From assembly GCF_016735585.2 (NCBI RefSeq), contig NZ_JAERSE020000002.1, positions 310,001 to 374,000 on the forward strand: DNA of 64,000 bases. Direction: 5' to 3'. The translations under genes and the position numbers were made by a program. Origin of the DNA: Chryseobacterium tagetis (GTDB lineage: Bacteria; Bacteroidota; Bacteroidia; Flavobacteriales; Weeksellaceae). Below, piece by piece: positions 1 through 7,290 of the stretch. Under the pieces are notes generated by a model. That model was given only the letters and a program-made list of their open reading frames with translations. It had not been told where the DNA came from and searched no databases. The number at the start of each line of letters is the position of its first letter. Within the stretch, counting starts at the first letter, position 1.

Positions 1-114
1 AACAAAAAAGTAAAATCTAATGATACGATTTCTTTAGGAGTTGTCATCATGGGATTGATCGCGGTAGGCTTATTTGCATTCGCGTTCCCTTGGACAAGAG
101 TCTTTGGGGCATAA
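1..114 (+). CDS. C-terminal fragment of an unidentified membrane protein (5' end outside window)
   Basis: Frame 1 is open from base 1 to a TAA at 112-114. The 37 residues comprise a short Lys-rich polar stretch followed by one hydrophobic segment (roughly residues 10-30, rich in Gly, Val, Ile and Phe) and a short polar tail ending WTRVFGA. This looks like the last membrane helix of an integral membrane protein. Too little is present to name a family. It lies 30 bases upstream of asd on the same strand, with no terminator seen between them, so the two could be cotranscribed. Confidence 0.5.
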   Translation, partial: NKKVKSNDTISLGVVIMGLIAVGLFAFAFPWTRVFGA

Positions 115-144
115 ATATATTAACAAAAATTATTAATTAAATCA

Positions 145-1137
145 ATGAAAGTAGCTGTAGTAGGTTCAACAGGAATGGTTGGACAAGTTATGCTTAAAGT
201 TCTGGAAGAAAGAAACTTCCCTATCACCGAACTAATTCCGGTAGCATCCGAAAAATCTGTAGGTAAGAAGGTGAAGTATAAACAGGAGGAATTTACGATT
301 GTAAGCATGAAAGACGCTATAGCTGCTAAACCGGAGATTGCAATCTTCTCTGCAGGCGGTGGTACTTCTCTTGAATTTGCTCCACTTTTCGCAGAAGCAG
401 GAACAACAGTTATCGACAATTCTTCAGCATGGAGAATGGATCCCGATAAGAAGCTGGTCGTTCCCGAAATCAATGCAGATGTATTGACGAAAGAAGACAA
501 AATCATTGCAAATCCGAACTGTTCTACCATTCAGTTGGTAATGGTTTTAGGACCTTTGAACAAAAAATATGATTTAAAAAGAGTAATCGTTTCAACGTAC
601 CAGTCTGTAACAGGAACAGGTAAAGCAGCTGTAGACCAATTAAATGGCGAAATCAGCGGAAACGATTCAGTTGCAAAAGTATATCCTTATCAGATTTTCA
701 AAAATGCACTTCCACACTGTGACGTTTTTGCAGATGATGATTACACTAAAGAAGAAATTAAATTAATGAAAGAACCTAAGAAAATCTTAGGGGATGACAC
801 ATTTAATTTAACGGCAACTGCAGTGAGAGTTCCTGTACAGGGAGGACACTCAGAAAGTGTAAACATCGAATTTGAAAATGAATTTGACCTCGATGAAGTA
901 AGAAAAATCTTATCTGAAACCCCGGGAGTTGTGGTAATGGATAATGTAAAAAACAACGAATATCCGATGCCGCTGTACTCCGAAGGGAAAGACGAAGTTT
1001 TCGTCGGAAGAATAAGGCGAGATCTATCACAGCCAAAGACCCTGAATCTCTGGATTGTGGCAGACAATCTGCGAAAAGGAGCCGCTACCAATGCAGTACA
1101 AATCGCAGAATACCTTGTAGCAAACAACTTAGTTTAA
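145..1137 (+). CDS. asd: aspartate-semialdehyde dehydrogenase
   Basis: Cytoplasmic enzyme that reduces aspartyl-4-phosphate to aspartate-4-semialdehyde with NADPH, the branch point to lysine/diaminopimelate, methionine and threonine. The N-terminus has the dinucleotide-binding glycine motif VVGSTGMVGQ (residues 5-14). The catalytic Cys is in NPNCSTIQ (Cys126), with the family motif QSVTGTGKAA after it and the general-base His in GGHSES. At 330 residues it has the normal bacterial length. The ATG at 145 places the Rossmann strand at residues 2-7 as expected. A hairpin terminator follows at 1153-1182. Confidence 0.97.
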   Translation: MKVAVVGSTGMVGQVMLKVLEERNFPITELIPVASEKSVGKKVKYKQEEFTIVSMKDAIAAKPEIAIFSAGGGTSLEFAPLFAEAGTTVIDNSSAWRMDPDKKLVVPEINADVLTKEDKIIANPNCSTIQLVMVLGPLNKKYDLKRVIVSTYQSVTGTGKAAVDQLNGEISGNDSVAKVYPYQIFKNALPHCDVFADDDYTKEEIKLMKEPKKILGDDTFNLTATAVRVPVQGGHSESVNIEFENEFDLDEVRKILSETPGVVVMDNVKNNEYPMPLYSEGKDEVFVGRIRRDLSQPKTLNLWIVADNLRKGAATNAVQIAEYLVANNLV

Positions 1138-1152
1138 ACTAACAAACATAAA

Positions 1153-1182
1153 AAGAGTCTCAAAATTGAGATTCTTTTTTTT
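1153..1182 (+). terminator. intrinsic terminator after asd
   Basis: An 11-bp stem with one G-U pair (arms 1153-1163 and 1166-1176, very short loop) is followed by a run of eight T. It sits 15 bases after the asd stop and ends before the CDF transporter gene. Confidence 0.8.
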
Positions 1183-1191
1183 ATCAAACCT

Positions 1192-2190
1192 ATGAACGTT
1201 CAGAAGACTACAAATAAAGATAAAATAGGCTTTCAAAAACTCATCGCAGTTTTTGGCATTATTCTTTTTATTGGGAAAATCGTTGCTTGGAAACTCACTA
1301 AATCAGATGCTGTTTTTTCTGATGCAATGGAAAGCATTGTCAACATCATCAGTGCTTTTATGGGACTCTATTCTTTATACCTTGCCGCCAAACCAAAAGA
1401 TGAAGACCATCCCTACGGACACGGAAAAGTAGAGTTCGTTACTTCAGGTATTGAAGGCGCCCTTATTGCCATTGCAGGAGTGATCATCATCTACGAAGGA
1501 ATCAACAGTCTAATTGCAGGAAAGGTATTAAATAAACTGGATTGGGGAATATTCATCATTGCCGCAACAGCAATTATCAATTACCTATTAGGATATATTT
1601 CCATCAAAAAAGGAGAAAATGAAAATTCTCTGGTTCTTATCTCATCAGGAAAGCACTTACAATCCGATACCGTTACAACACTTGGAGTTGTGGTCAGTTT
1701 AATCGTGGTTTATTTTACAAAAATCTACTGGATAGACTCCGTAGTAGCACTTATTTTTGGAGCTTATATTATTTTTGTGGGATACAAGATTGTCCGAAAG
1801 TCTTTAAGTGGAATTATGGACGAACAGGACCCGGATTTACTTAACCAGATTATTGCTTTACTTGAAGAAAACAGAAGAATAGAATGGATAGACGTTCACA
1901 ATATGAAAATCCAGCAATTCGGAGCCTCTCTTCATATTGATGCACACATTACACTTCCATGGTATTACAGCCTTCGTGAAGCCCATAGTGAAATGGAGAA
2001 GGTAATTATTCTTCTAGCTCAAAATACAAAACGAAGTGTAGAGTTTAATTTCCATATGGATGATTGCAGACCTGTCTCCTGCCCCGTTTGTCAAATTATG
2101 GATTGCCCAGTTCGTGAAAAAGATTTCGTAAAAAGAGTCGAATGGACGCCGGAAAATGTGCCCCGTGTTGAAAAACACACAGTTGAATAA
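1192..2190 (+). CDS. cation diffusion facilitator (CDF) family metal transporter with Cys-rich tail
   Basis: Inner-membrane divalent-cation/proton antiporter (typically Zn, Fe, Co or Cd efflux). The N-terminal half has about six hydrophobic segments. The first transport-site half is in SDAMESIVNI, the loop motif HPYGHGKVE follows helix 2, and the helix-5 metal site is HLQSDTVTT. The C-terminal cytoplasmic domain has the usual dimerisation fold pattern (MKIQQFGASLHIDAHI). Unlike minimal CDF proteins it ends with a Cys cluster, C292, C297, C300 and C305, within SCPVCQIMDCP, which may bind metal. Substrate cannot be decided from sequence. It ends at 2190, directly against the convergent exosortase-associated gene at 2191. 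Confidence 0.92.
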   Translation: MNVQKTTNKDKIGFQKLIAVFGIILFIGKIVAWKLTKSDAVFSDAMESIVNIISAFMGLYSLYLAAKPKDEDHPYGHGKVEFVTSGIEGALIAIAGVIIIYEGINSLIAGKVLNKLDWGIFIIAATAIINYLLGYISIKKGENENSLVLISSGKHLQSDTVTTLGVVVSLIVVYFTKIYWIDSVVALIFGAYIIFVGYKIVRKSLSGIMDEQDPDLLNQIIALLEENRRIEWIDVHNMKIQQFGASLHIDAHITLPWYYSLREAHSEMEKVIILLAQNTKRSVEFNFHMDDCRPVSCPVCQIMDCPVREKDFVKRVEWTPENVPRVEKHTVE

Positions 2191-2625
2191 TCAGTTTTTC
2201 AGCAACATTTGCTTTCTGTAATAAAACAACGGAACGATCAACAGTAAAACCAAAGGCTGAATTACAAAACGTCTCATATAAAAAGAGAAAAGATAGCCGA
2301 TTTCAAATTTATCATAAATACAATACAGATAAATCGGAAAAGTAATAGCAAAAATTATCGTAATTAAAATCGCTCCCTGAACTGTCCATTCCTTGTTTTT
2401 AAACAGACACTGAATAATTAAACAAGAGAATAAAAGATTCAGAATAAACCTGAAAAAATGCCCTAAGATTAATTTTCCCCACTCAAAAGAAGGAAAGTCT
2501 ATATTTTTAACAGCTTCATGAAAATAATTGAGAAAAGGATCATAGAATAATTTGTCTTCAAGCATTCTTACGCTTACAAGACCAAAAATCCCTACTATAA
2601 CCAAAAACCAACTAAGAATTTTCAT
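2191..2625 (-). CDS. exosortase F system-associated membrane protein
   Basis: Small protein of 144 residues with four predicted hydrophobic segments (about 4-20, 52-75, 82-102 and 118-135). It matches the pattern of the partner protein encoded directly beside XrtF in flavobacteria. Its role is not established; co-occurrence suggests it supports processing or export of exosortase F substrates in the inner membrane. The start overlaps the 3' end of xrtF by 14 bases (2612-2625), which indicates translational coupling in one operon. The last base of the gene abuts the convergent CDF gene. Confidence 0.85.
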   Translation of the reverse strand: MKILSWFLVIVGIFGLVSVRMLEDKLFYDPFLNYFHEAVKNIDFPSFEWGKLILGHFFRFILNLLFSCLIIQCLFKNKEWTVQGAILITIIFAITFPIYLYCIYDKFEIGYLFSFYMRRFVIQPLVLLLIVPLFYYRKQMLLKN

Positions 2626-3142
2626 TTTTTAAGGCAAAACATTTAATCCACACCAACCAAAGAAGAACCACTGTCCCATAAATAACTGCAGGAAATACAT
2701 AATCGTGCGCCATTTTGCTGTAATTAGGATGATCAGTCACTACAATATTGAGTCCTGTGATCCTTAAAACATTCATTACATACAAAATAAGCAGTCCTAC
2801 AATTACAAAAACAAAGGTTTTAGCCCCTTTATAGAATGCGAAAATAAAAGAAACAAACAAGATCATTACAGAAACAGCGTTGCAGCCTTCCACCATTCTT
2901 GTCACATAATTTCCTTTTACATGAAACCAGACCTGCTCTGCTTTCACATCATCATACAACATCGTAGGATAGCCCAAAACATTCTGAACAAGCCTTACCT
3001 GTTCAGCAATCATTCGTGAGAAAGGATCAAGCCCAGTCTCTTTAAAACTATTCAGATAGAACTGATAAGCGAATAGCAACACCAGATAAATGATGATGAA
3101 ACGCAATAAAATGCTTAATACCGGTTTGAAATCCTTTAGCAT
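2612..3142 (-). CDS. xrtF: exosortase family protein XrtF
   Basis: Integral membrane transpeptidase-like protein of the exosortase/archaeosortase superfamily. Exosortases cleave a C-terminal sorting signal and may attach the product to a surface polymer; substrates of the F type are not known to me. The 176 residues contain about five membrane segments and all three catalytic residues: Cys87 in VEGCNAVS, Arg127 in NVLRITGLN and His146 in AHDYVFP. It is the first gene of a two-gene minus-strand operon. A -7 element lies only four bases upstream of the ATG, so the message may be leaderless. It is divergent from the AmgK-like kinase gene. Confidence 0.92.
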   Translation of the reverse strand: MLKDFKPVLSILLRFIIIYLVLLFAYQFYLNSFKETGLDPFSRMIAEQVRLVQNVLGYPTMLYDDVKAEQVWFHVKGNYVTRMVEGCNAVSVMILFVSFIFAFYKGAKTFVFVIVGLLILYVMNVLRITGLNIVVTDHPNYSKMAHDYVFPAVIYGTVVLLWLVWIKCFALKNENS

Positions 3143-3146
3143 ATTG

Positions 3147-3154
3147 CAAAGATA
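3147..3154 (-). promoter_or_regulatory. -7 promoter element of xrtF
   Basis: The minus strand reads TATCTTTG, a full match to the Bacteroidota consensus TAnnTTTG. Only four bases separate it from the xrtF ATG at 3142. I see no TTG at the -33 position. Confidence 0.5.
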
Positions 3155-3174
3155 AAAATTAGACTGTAATTTAG

Positions 3175-3182
3175 TATATTTG
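3175..3182 (+). promoter_or_regulatory. -7 promoter element of the AmgK-like kinase gene
   Basis: TATATTTG matches TAnnTTTG. Nine bases separate it from the ATG at 3192, which argues against a TTG start at 3180 that would lie inside the element. It is divergent from the xrtF promoter 20 bases away. Confidence 0.5.
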
Positions 3183-3191
3183 TTTCATATT

Positions 3192-4208
3192 ATGATTTCT
3201 GAAAAAGCAAAACAATTTTTTGAAAATTATCTTGGCAAAAAATCTTCTGAATTCGTATCCTTGGCGCAAAGCGGCTCTTCAAGGGTAAATTTCTGGGCTC
3301 AATCTGATCACCAAAAGTACATTATCACTTACAACGAAAATATTCAGGAGAATGAAAGTTTTTTTTATTACTCCGAGATTTTTTCAGCTTTACATCTGAA
3401 TACGCCAACTATTTTTACTATTTCTGAAAATAGAAAAATATACGTTCAGGAATTTTTAGGAGAAAATACACTTTCTGAAATAATAGCTGAAGAAGGCTTA
3501 TCTGAACGTGTAAAATCTCTTGTACGGCAGACTTTAGAAAAGCTTTATCAATTACAAATTCAGACACAAAACAAAATAGATTACAGCAAAACGTTTGAAT
3601 ATGAAAAATATGATGAGTTACCAGTAACTCACGATTTATATTATTTTAAAAATTTTGTTGCAGATGTTCTTGAGCTTGAATATCATAAATCTACTCTTTT
3701 AAAAGAATTCAAGAAAATTGCTTCACTTATTGAAAGTCTGGAGCCAAAAGGAATCATGATAAGAGATTTCCAGGCAAGAAATATTATGGTAAATGATGCC
3801 GGTAATGTTTCATTTATTGATTATCAGTCTGCCATGCAGGGGCCTTTGATGTATGATGTGATTTCTTTTCTATTTCAGGCAAAAGCCAACTTTCCCGAAG
3901 ATTTTAAAAGTGAAATGCTTGATTTTTATATTCATCTGTTTGAAAATGATGACACTCAAATTCAACTAAAAAGATCGGTACAGCCTATTCAGTTGATGAG
4001 ATTTTTACAAGTTTTGGGAGCCTACGGTTTCAGAGGGCTTATTCAGAGAAAGCAACATTTCATTGCAAGCATTGAAAAAGGGATTGAAAACATCACCGGA
4101 TTTGCTGAAAATTGGAATAATATTGCGGAGTATCCGGAACTAAAAAAAGTGATTGTACAATTGAGCTCTGAGAAAACCCAAGCTAAAATTAAAGAGATTT
4201 TAAAATAA
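3192..4208 (+). CDS. AmgK-like anomeric sugar kinase (aminoglycoside phosphotransferase fold)
   Basis: Cytoplasmic kinase of the APH/ChoK fold, 338 residues. The catalytic loop reads MIRDFQARNIMV, the RDxxxxN form seen in AmgK-type MurNAc/GlcNAc 1-kinases rather than the HxDxxxxN of antibiotic kinases. It is followed by the metal-binding Asp in SFIDYQSAMQGP. Downstream on the same strand lie a RapZ C-terminal-domain protein and a MurU-like nucleotidyltransferase. AmgK plus MurU convert MurNAc to UDP-MurNAc in peptidoglycan recycling, so I infer that role here. The ATG at 3192 is preferred over an upstream in-frame TTG because that TTG lies inside the -7 element. Confidence 0.82.
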   Translation: MISEKAKQFFENYLGKKSSEFVSLAQSGSSRVNFWAQSDHQKYIITYNENIQENESFFYYSEIFSALHLNTPTIFTISENRKIYVQEFLGENTLSEIIAEEGLSERVKSLVRQTLEKLYQLQIQTQNKIDYSKTFEYEKYDELPVTHDLYYFKNFVADVLELEYHKSTLLKEFKKIASLIESLEPKGIMIRDFQARNIMVNDAGNVSFIDYQSAMQGPLMYDVISFLFQAKANFPEDFKSEMLDFYIHLFENDDTQIQLKRSVQPIQLMRFLQVLGAYGFRGLIQRKQHFIASIEKGIENITGFAENWNNIAEYPELKKVIVQLSSEKTQAKIKEILK

Positions 4209-4215
4209 TTAATTA

Positions 4216-4241
4216 ACCATTAAGGCATTAAGATTATTAAG
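4216..4241 (+). repeat. left arm of 26-bp inverted repeat flanking the GxxExxY gene
   Basis: It begins ACCATTAAGG and ends ATTAAGATTATTAAG. It is the reverse complement of 4675-4700 with one mismatch in 26 bases. It starts eight bases after the stop of the AmgK-like gene and lies 23 bases before the GxxExxY start. Confidence 0.85.
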
Positions 4242-4264
4242 CTTTTTATAGTGAAATTAAAAGT

Positions 4265-4672
4265 ATGTATACAAAAAAATATGTGACACAATTATCATAC
4301 GAAATTGCAGGATTTGCAATAAAAGTTCATAAAAATCTTGGGCCTGGTTTATTGGAAAGTATTTACGAAGAATGTTTAAAATTTGAATTAAAACGCAATG
4401 GTTATAGCATAAAACAGCAGATTTGTACCCCCATAATTTATGACACCCTATTACTAGAGACAAATCTTCGTGTTGATTTATTAGCTAATGACTTGGTTGT
4501 TGTAGAACTAAAAACAGTGAATGAATTGCTCCCTGTTCATCAAGCACAATTATTGACTTACATGAAAATTTTGGAAAAACCTCAAGGCTTATTAATCAAC
4601 TTTTTCACAGAAAATATAACAAAATCTATGAAACCTCTTGTCAATGGATACTTTAATCTTTTACCAGAATAA
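4265..4672 (+). CDS. GxxExxY family protein (PD-(D/E)xK nuclease-like)
   Basis: 135-residue soluble protein. The family signature is G28-L-L-E31-S-I-Y34. A nuclease-like core follows: Asp71 in LRVDLL and Glu81-Leu-Lys83 in VVVELKTV, arranged as in PD-(D/E)xK nucleases, then a helix with HQAQLLTYMK. The biological function of the family is not established. Such genes are often present in several copies in flavobacterial genomes. The gene is enclosed by inverted repeats and interrupts an apparent sugar-recycling operon, so it is probably not part of that pathway. Confidence 0.85.
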   Translation: MYTKKYVTQLSYEIAGFAIKVHKNLGPGLLESIYEECLKFELKRNGYSIKQQICTPIIYDTLLLETNLRVDLLANDLVVVELKTVNELLPVHQAQLLTYMKILEKPQGLLINFFTENITKSMKPLVNGYFNLLPE

Positions 4673-4674
4673 TT

Positions 4675-4700
4675 CTTAATAATCTTAATTCCTTAATGGT
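4675..4700 (+). repeat. right arm of 26-bp inverted repeat flanking the GxxExxY gene
   Basis: It reads CTTAATAATCTTAATT and then CCTTAATGGT, the reverse complement of 4216-4241 apart from one base. It starts two bases after the GxxExxY stop codon. It could also act as a weak hairpin partner in the transcript. Confidence 0.85.
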
Positions 4701-4744
4701 AAAAATTTTATTAAATATCAATTATACAATAAATATACAATACT

Positions 4745-5152
4745 ATGTTACATATAGACATCCACAGTTTTTCATACAAAAAAGGAGGAATCCCAACAGA
4801 TCATTCCGGAAATGGTGGCGGCTTTACTTTTGACTGCCGCGGAATTCTGAATCCAGGAAGAATCGAAGAGTATAAAAGCCAGACAGGAAACGACATCGGT
4901 GTTCAGGAATATCTTGAGACCAATACTGAAATGCCTAAGTTTTTAGAATTAGTAAAATCACTTGTTTCTATTAATATCGACAATTATATAGAGCGTGGTT
5001 TTGAAAACTTACAAATCAATTTCGGATGTACTGGAGGACAGCACAGATCCGTTTATTCGGCAATAAAGATCGCTCACTTTATTGAACAAAAATATGGTGA
5101 AAAAGTTGAGATCAGCCTTCACCACGACGAACAGCACCATCTTAATTCATAA
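4745..5152 (+). CDS. stand-alone RapZ C-terminal-domain protein
   Basis: 135 residues corresponding only to the C-terminal domain of RapZ, without the N-terminal P-loop kinase-like domain. The hallmark NFGCTGGQHRSVYSA is at residues 92-106 and the N-terminal part has HSFSYKKGGIP and FDCRGILNPG. In Escherichia coli this domain binds RNA and senses glucosamine-6-phosphate. Here it stands between an AmgK-like sugar kinase and a MurU-like nucleotidyltransferase, so an amino-sugar sensing or enzymatic role in cell-wall recycling is a reasonable inference. The His-rich end (LHHDEQHH) is notable. Confidence 0.88.
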   Translation: MLHIDIHSFSYKKGGIPTDHSGNGGGFTFDCRGILNPGRIEEYKSQTGNDIGVQEYLETNTEMPKFLELVKSLVSINIDNYIERGFENLQINFGCTGGQHRSVYSAIKIAHFIEQKYGEKVEISLHHDEQHHLNS

Positions 5153-5233
5153 ATGATAACCGATAATTTATAAATGATTACTAAAACTATTTATATTTAT
5201 CAATCATCATTCATCACCTATCAATTATAAATA

Positions 5234-5947
5234 ATGAAAGCTCTCATTTTTGCAGCAGGAAAAGGAACAAGACTAAAACCATTCACCGATCATCATCCGA
5301 AAGCTTTGGCAAAGGTGAACGGAATTCCTCTTTTGGAAAGAAATATCAGGTATCTTAAAAGTTTTGGGATACAGGATTTTGTCATCAACATCCATCATTT
5401 TGGAAATCAGATCGTTGATTTTCTTAAAACGAATGATAATTTCGGCTGCAGTATTGAAATTTCTGATGAGTCTGAAGAATTATTAGAAACCGGAGGCGGA
5501 TTAGTTTTTGCAAGAAGATTTTTAGATCACGGAGAAGACTTCCTGATCATGAATGCTGATATTTTAACCGATATAAATATTGATACATTGGTAAGCTATC
5601 ATAAAAAGATAAAAGATTTTGCTACTTTAGCAGTTTCAGATCGAGACAGTTCCAGGAAACTGCTTTTTAATGATGATTTGGTATTAAGGGGATGGCTCAA
5701 TGTACAAACCGGAGAACAAAGGCTCGCTGAATTTAATAAAGGGTTTAAAGCACTAGCTTTTAGTGGTGTTCATTGCATCAACCCAAGTATTTTTGATAAA
5801 ATAAAAAGAACCGGCAAGTTTTCTGTGATGGAAGAATATTTGGATCTAATGCATACCGAGCATATACATGGTTTTGTGCATGACAGCATTTTGATAGATG
5901 TGGGAAGACCAGAATCCGTAATAGAAGCCGAGAAACATTTTAAATAG
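5234..5947 (+). CDS. MurU-like sugar-1-phosphate nucleotidyltransferase
   Basis: Cytoplasmic NTP-transferase, 237 residues. It has the N-terminal pyrophosphorylase signature AAGKGTRLKPFTDHHPKALA (residues 7-26), the sugar-binding ETGGGL and the metal-binding Asp in MNADIL. The C-terminal ILIDVGRPES resembles the WxDVGTP motif of MurU/RmlA-type enzymes. In recycling, MurU couples MurNAc-1-phosphate to UTP. The nearby AmgK-like kinase supports this assignment over a glucose- or mannose-1-phosphate enzyme. The LOG-family gene starts six bases after the stop, so the two are probably cotranscribed. Confidence 0.85.
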   Translation: MKALIFAAGKGTRLKPFTDHHPKALAKVNGIPLLERNIRYLKSFGIQDFVINIHHFGNQIVDFLKTNDNFGCSIEISDESEELLETGGGLVFARRFLDHGEDFLIMNADILTDINIDTLVSYHKKIKDFATLAVSDRDSSRKLLFNDDLVLRGWLNVQTGEQRLAEFNKGFKALAFSGVHCINPSIFDKIKRTGKFSVMEEYLDLMHTEHIHGFVHDSILIDVGRPESVIEAEKHFK

Positions 5948-5952
5948 TCGCT

Positions 5953-6702
5953 ATGGAAATGAATGAAAGAGACGAAAGTCTGGTAAATCCGGAATTTGAT
6001 ATAAACGAAACAAAGCTACATAATAGTTTAAAGCAAAAAAAATGGGATGAAATCATTACCAAAGACAGCTGGATGGTCTTTAAAGTAATGGCAGAATTTG
6101 TAGATGGTTACGAAAAACTGGCTAAAATAGGCCCTTGTGTTTCTATATTTGGTTCTGCAAGACTGAAGCCTGAAACCAAATATTATCAAATGGCGGTAGA
6201 GATCGCCGAAAAAATCACAAAAATAGGTTTCGGAATTATCACAGGAGGTGGCCCTGGAATTATGGAGGCAGGAAATAAAGGAGCTTTCAATGCAAATGGG
6301 AATTCTATCGGATTAAATATAGATCTTCCTTTTGAACAGCATTTCAATCCTTATATCAATAAATCTTACTCAATGAATTTCGATTACTTTTTTGTAAGAA
6401 AGGTAATGTTCGTTAAATATTCTCAGGGATTTGTTGTAATGCCAGGCGGATTTGGTACTTTGGATGAACTTACGGAAGCTTTAACTCTGATTCAAACAAA
6501 AAAAATTGGGAGATTCCCGATTGTATTGGTTGGTTCTGAATTTTGGGGCGGATTATTAGACTGGTTCAAAGCAACACTTTTGAAAGAAGGAATGATTTCT
6601 GAGGGTGATCTGGATCTTTACAGGGTGGTAGATACCGCTGATGAAGCGGTAGCGCATATTAAAGCTTTCTACGATAAGTATTCTGTGAACGTAAATTTTT
6701 AA
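5953..6702 (+). CDS. LOG family nucleotide 5'-monophosphate nucleosidase-like protein
   Basis: Rossmann-like hydrolase of 249 residues. The family motifs are GGGPGIMEAGNKGA (about 97-110) and the phosphate-binding PGGFGTLDELTEALT (about 168-182). LOG proteins cleave the N-glycosidic bond of nucleoside monophosphates, releasing base and ribose-5-phosphate. An N-terminal extension of about 55 residues precedes the conserved core. It follows the MurU-like gene by five bases, and a second ATG two codons in is also possible. The link to sugar recycling is operon proximity only. Confidence 0.88.
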   Translation: MEMNERDESLVNPEFDINETKLHNSLKQKKWDEIITKDSWMVFKVMAEFVDGYEKLAKIGPCVSIFGSARLKPETKYYQMAVEIAEKITKIGFGIITGGGPGIMEAGNKGAFNANGNSIGLNIDLPFEQHFNPYINKSYSMNFDYFFVRKVMFVKYSQGFVVMPGGFGTLDELTEALTLIQTKKIGRFPIVLVGSEFWGGLLDWFKATLLKEGMISEGDLDLYRVVDTADEAVAHIKAFYDKYSVNVNF

Positions 6703-6760
6703 TTGGCATATTATTTGTGACTTATACAAAAAAAGGATGGTTATAAATCTATTAATTAAG

Positions 6761-7231
6761 ATGAAAAAATTTTTATATATATCAGGAATTTTAACATTTT
6801 TTGTGTTAATGAGTTTTATGTATGTAGACTTTTTCTCTTCAATGACAAAAGTGGATTATATTGACGGAAGCAAGACATTGAAGTTTACCACAAAGATGAA
6901 TACGAATCATATTTCAGATGCCATTAAAATAAATCCTAATACCGCAGGATTTGAGGCAGAAGTAAAAAGATATGTGAATAATAATTTTGATGTGTATGTC
7001 AATGGTGCTCCCAAAACAATAACTTTTACAGGAAGTCAGGTAAGTGGAGAAACTGTATGGGTGTATTTTGAGACCGGAGGAGTTTCAGATATCAATACCT
7101 TAAAAATAAAAAATACAATCCTTCTAAGCGCTTTTCCTAAGCAAATAAATCTTGTTACGATTGCTTATAAAGGAAAACAAAAAAACATGAATTTCCAAAG
7201 AGGAAAAGAAGTGAATGAAGTTGATTTTTAA
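6761..7231 (+). CDS. DUF6702-like signal-anchored protein
   Basis: 156 residues starting MKKFLYISGILTFF, a hydrophobic N-terminal signal or anchor segment, then a beta-rich domain of about 120 residues with a central VNNNFDVYVNG and WVYFETGG. This pattern resembles the DUF6702 family of secreted flavobacterial proteins of unknown function. An in-frame ATG eight codons upstream (6737) is less likely because it would put charged residues and a second Met ahead of a normal signal sequence. The gene ends in a convergent terminator shared with the next gene. Confidence 0.65.
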   Translation: MKKFLYISGILTFFVLMSFMYVDFFSSMTKVDYIDGSKTLKFTTKMNTNHISDAIKINPNTAGFEAEVKRYVNNNFDVYVNGAPKTITFTGSQVSGETVWVYFETGGVSDINTLKIKNTILLSAFPKQINLVTIAYKGKQKNMNFQRGKEVNEVDF

Positions 7232-7240
7232 ACAAAAAAT

Positions 7241-7290
7241 AGTGTAGTCTTTTCTAAATACTGAGATCTTGAAAAAACTACACTTTTATT
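7241..7290. terminator. bidirectional terminator between convergent genes
   Basis: Perfect 8-bp arms AGTGTAGT (7241-7248) and ACTACACT (7277-7284) have an A-run upstream and a T-rich run downstream, so it can work for both flanking genes. The loop is long (28 bases), which lowers confidence. Confidence 0.5.

Larger units (their letters stand above)
4216..4700 (+). mobile_element. candidate inverted-repeat-bounded GxxExxY unit
   Basis: A 485-bp block comprises a 26-bp inverted repeat on each side of a single 135-residue GxxExxY gene. It sits between the AmgK-like gene and the RapZ-domain gene, which together with the MurU-like gene would otherwise form a compact recycling operon. No transposase is encoded, so if the unit moves it must do so in trans or by a mechanism of its own. 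I see no clear target-site duplication outside the arms. Mobility is an inference from structure and position. Confidence 0.45.

Noticed and set aside
741..1127. Minus-strand open frame opposite asd
   Set aside because: Shadow of asd; composition follows from the coding strand and no family pattern is visible.
5153..5233. AT-rich spacer with ATGATAAATGAT-like words considered as an inverted repeat
   Set aside because: Only short imperfect matches are found between the two halves; low-complexity sequence explains them.
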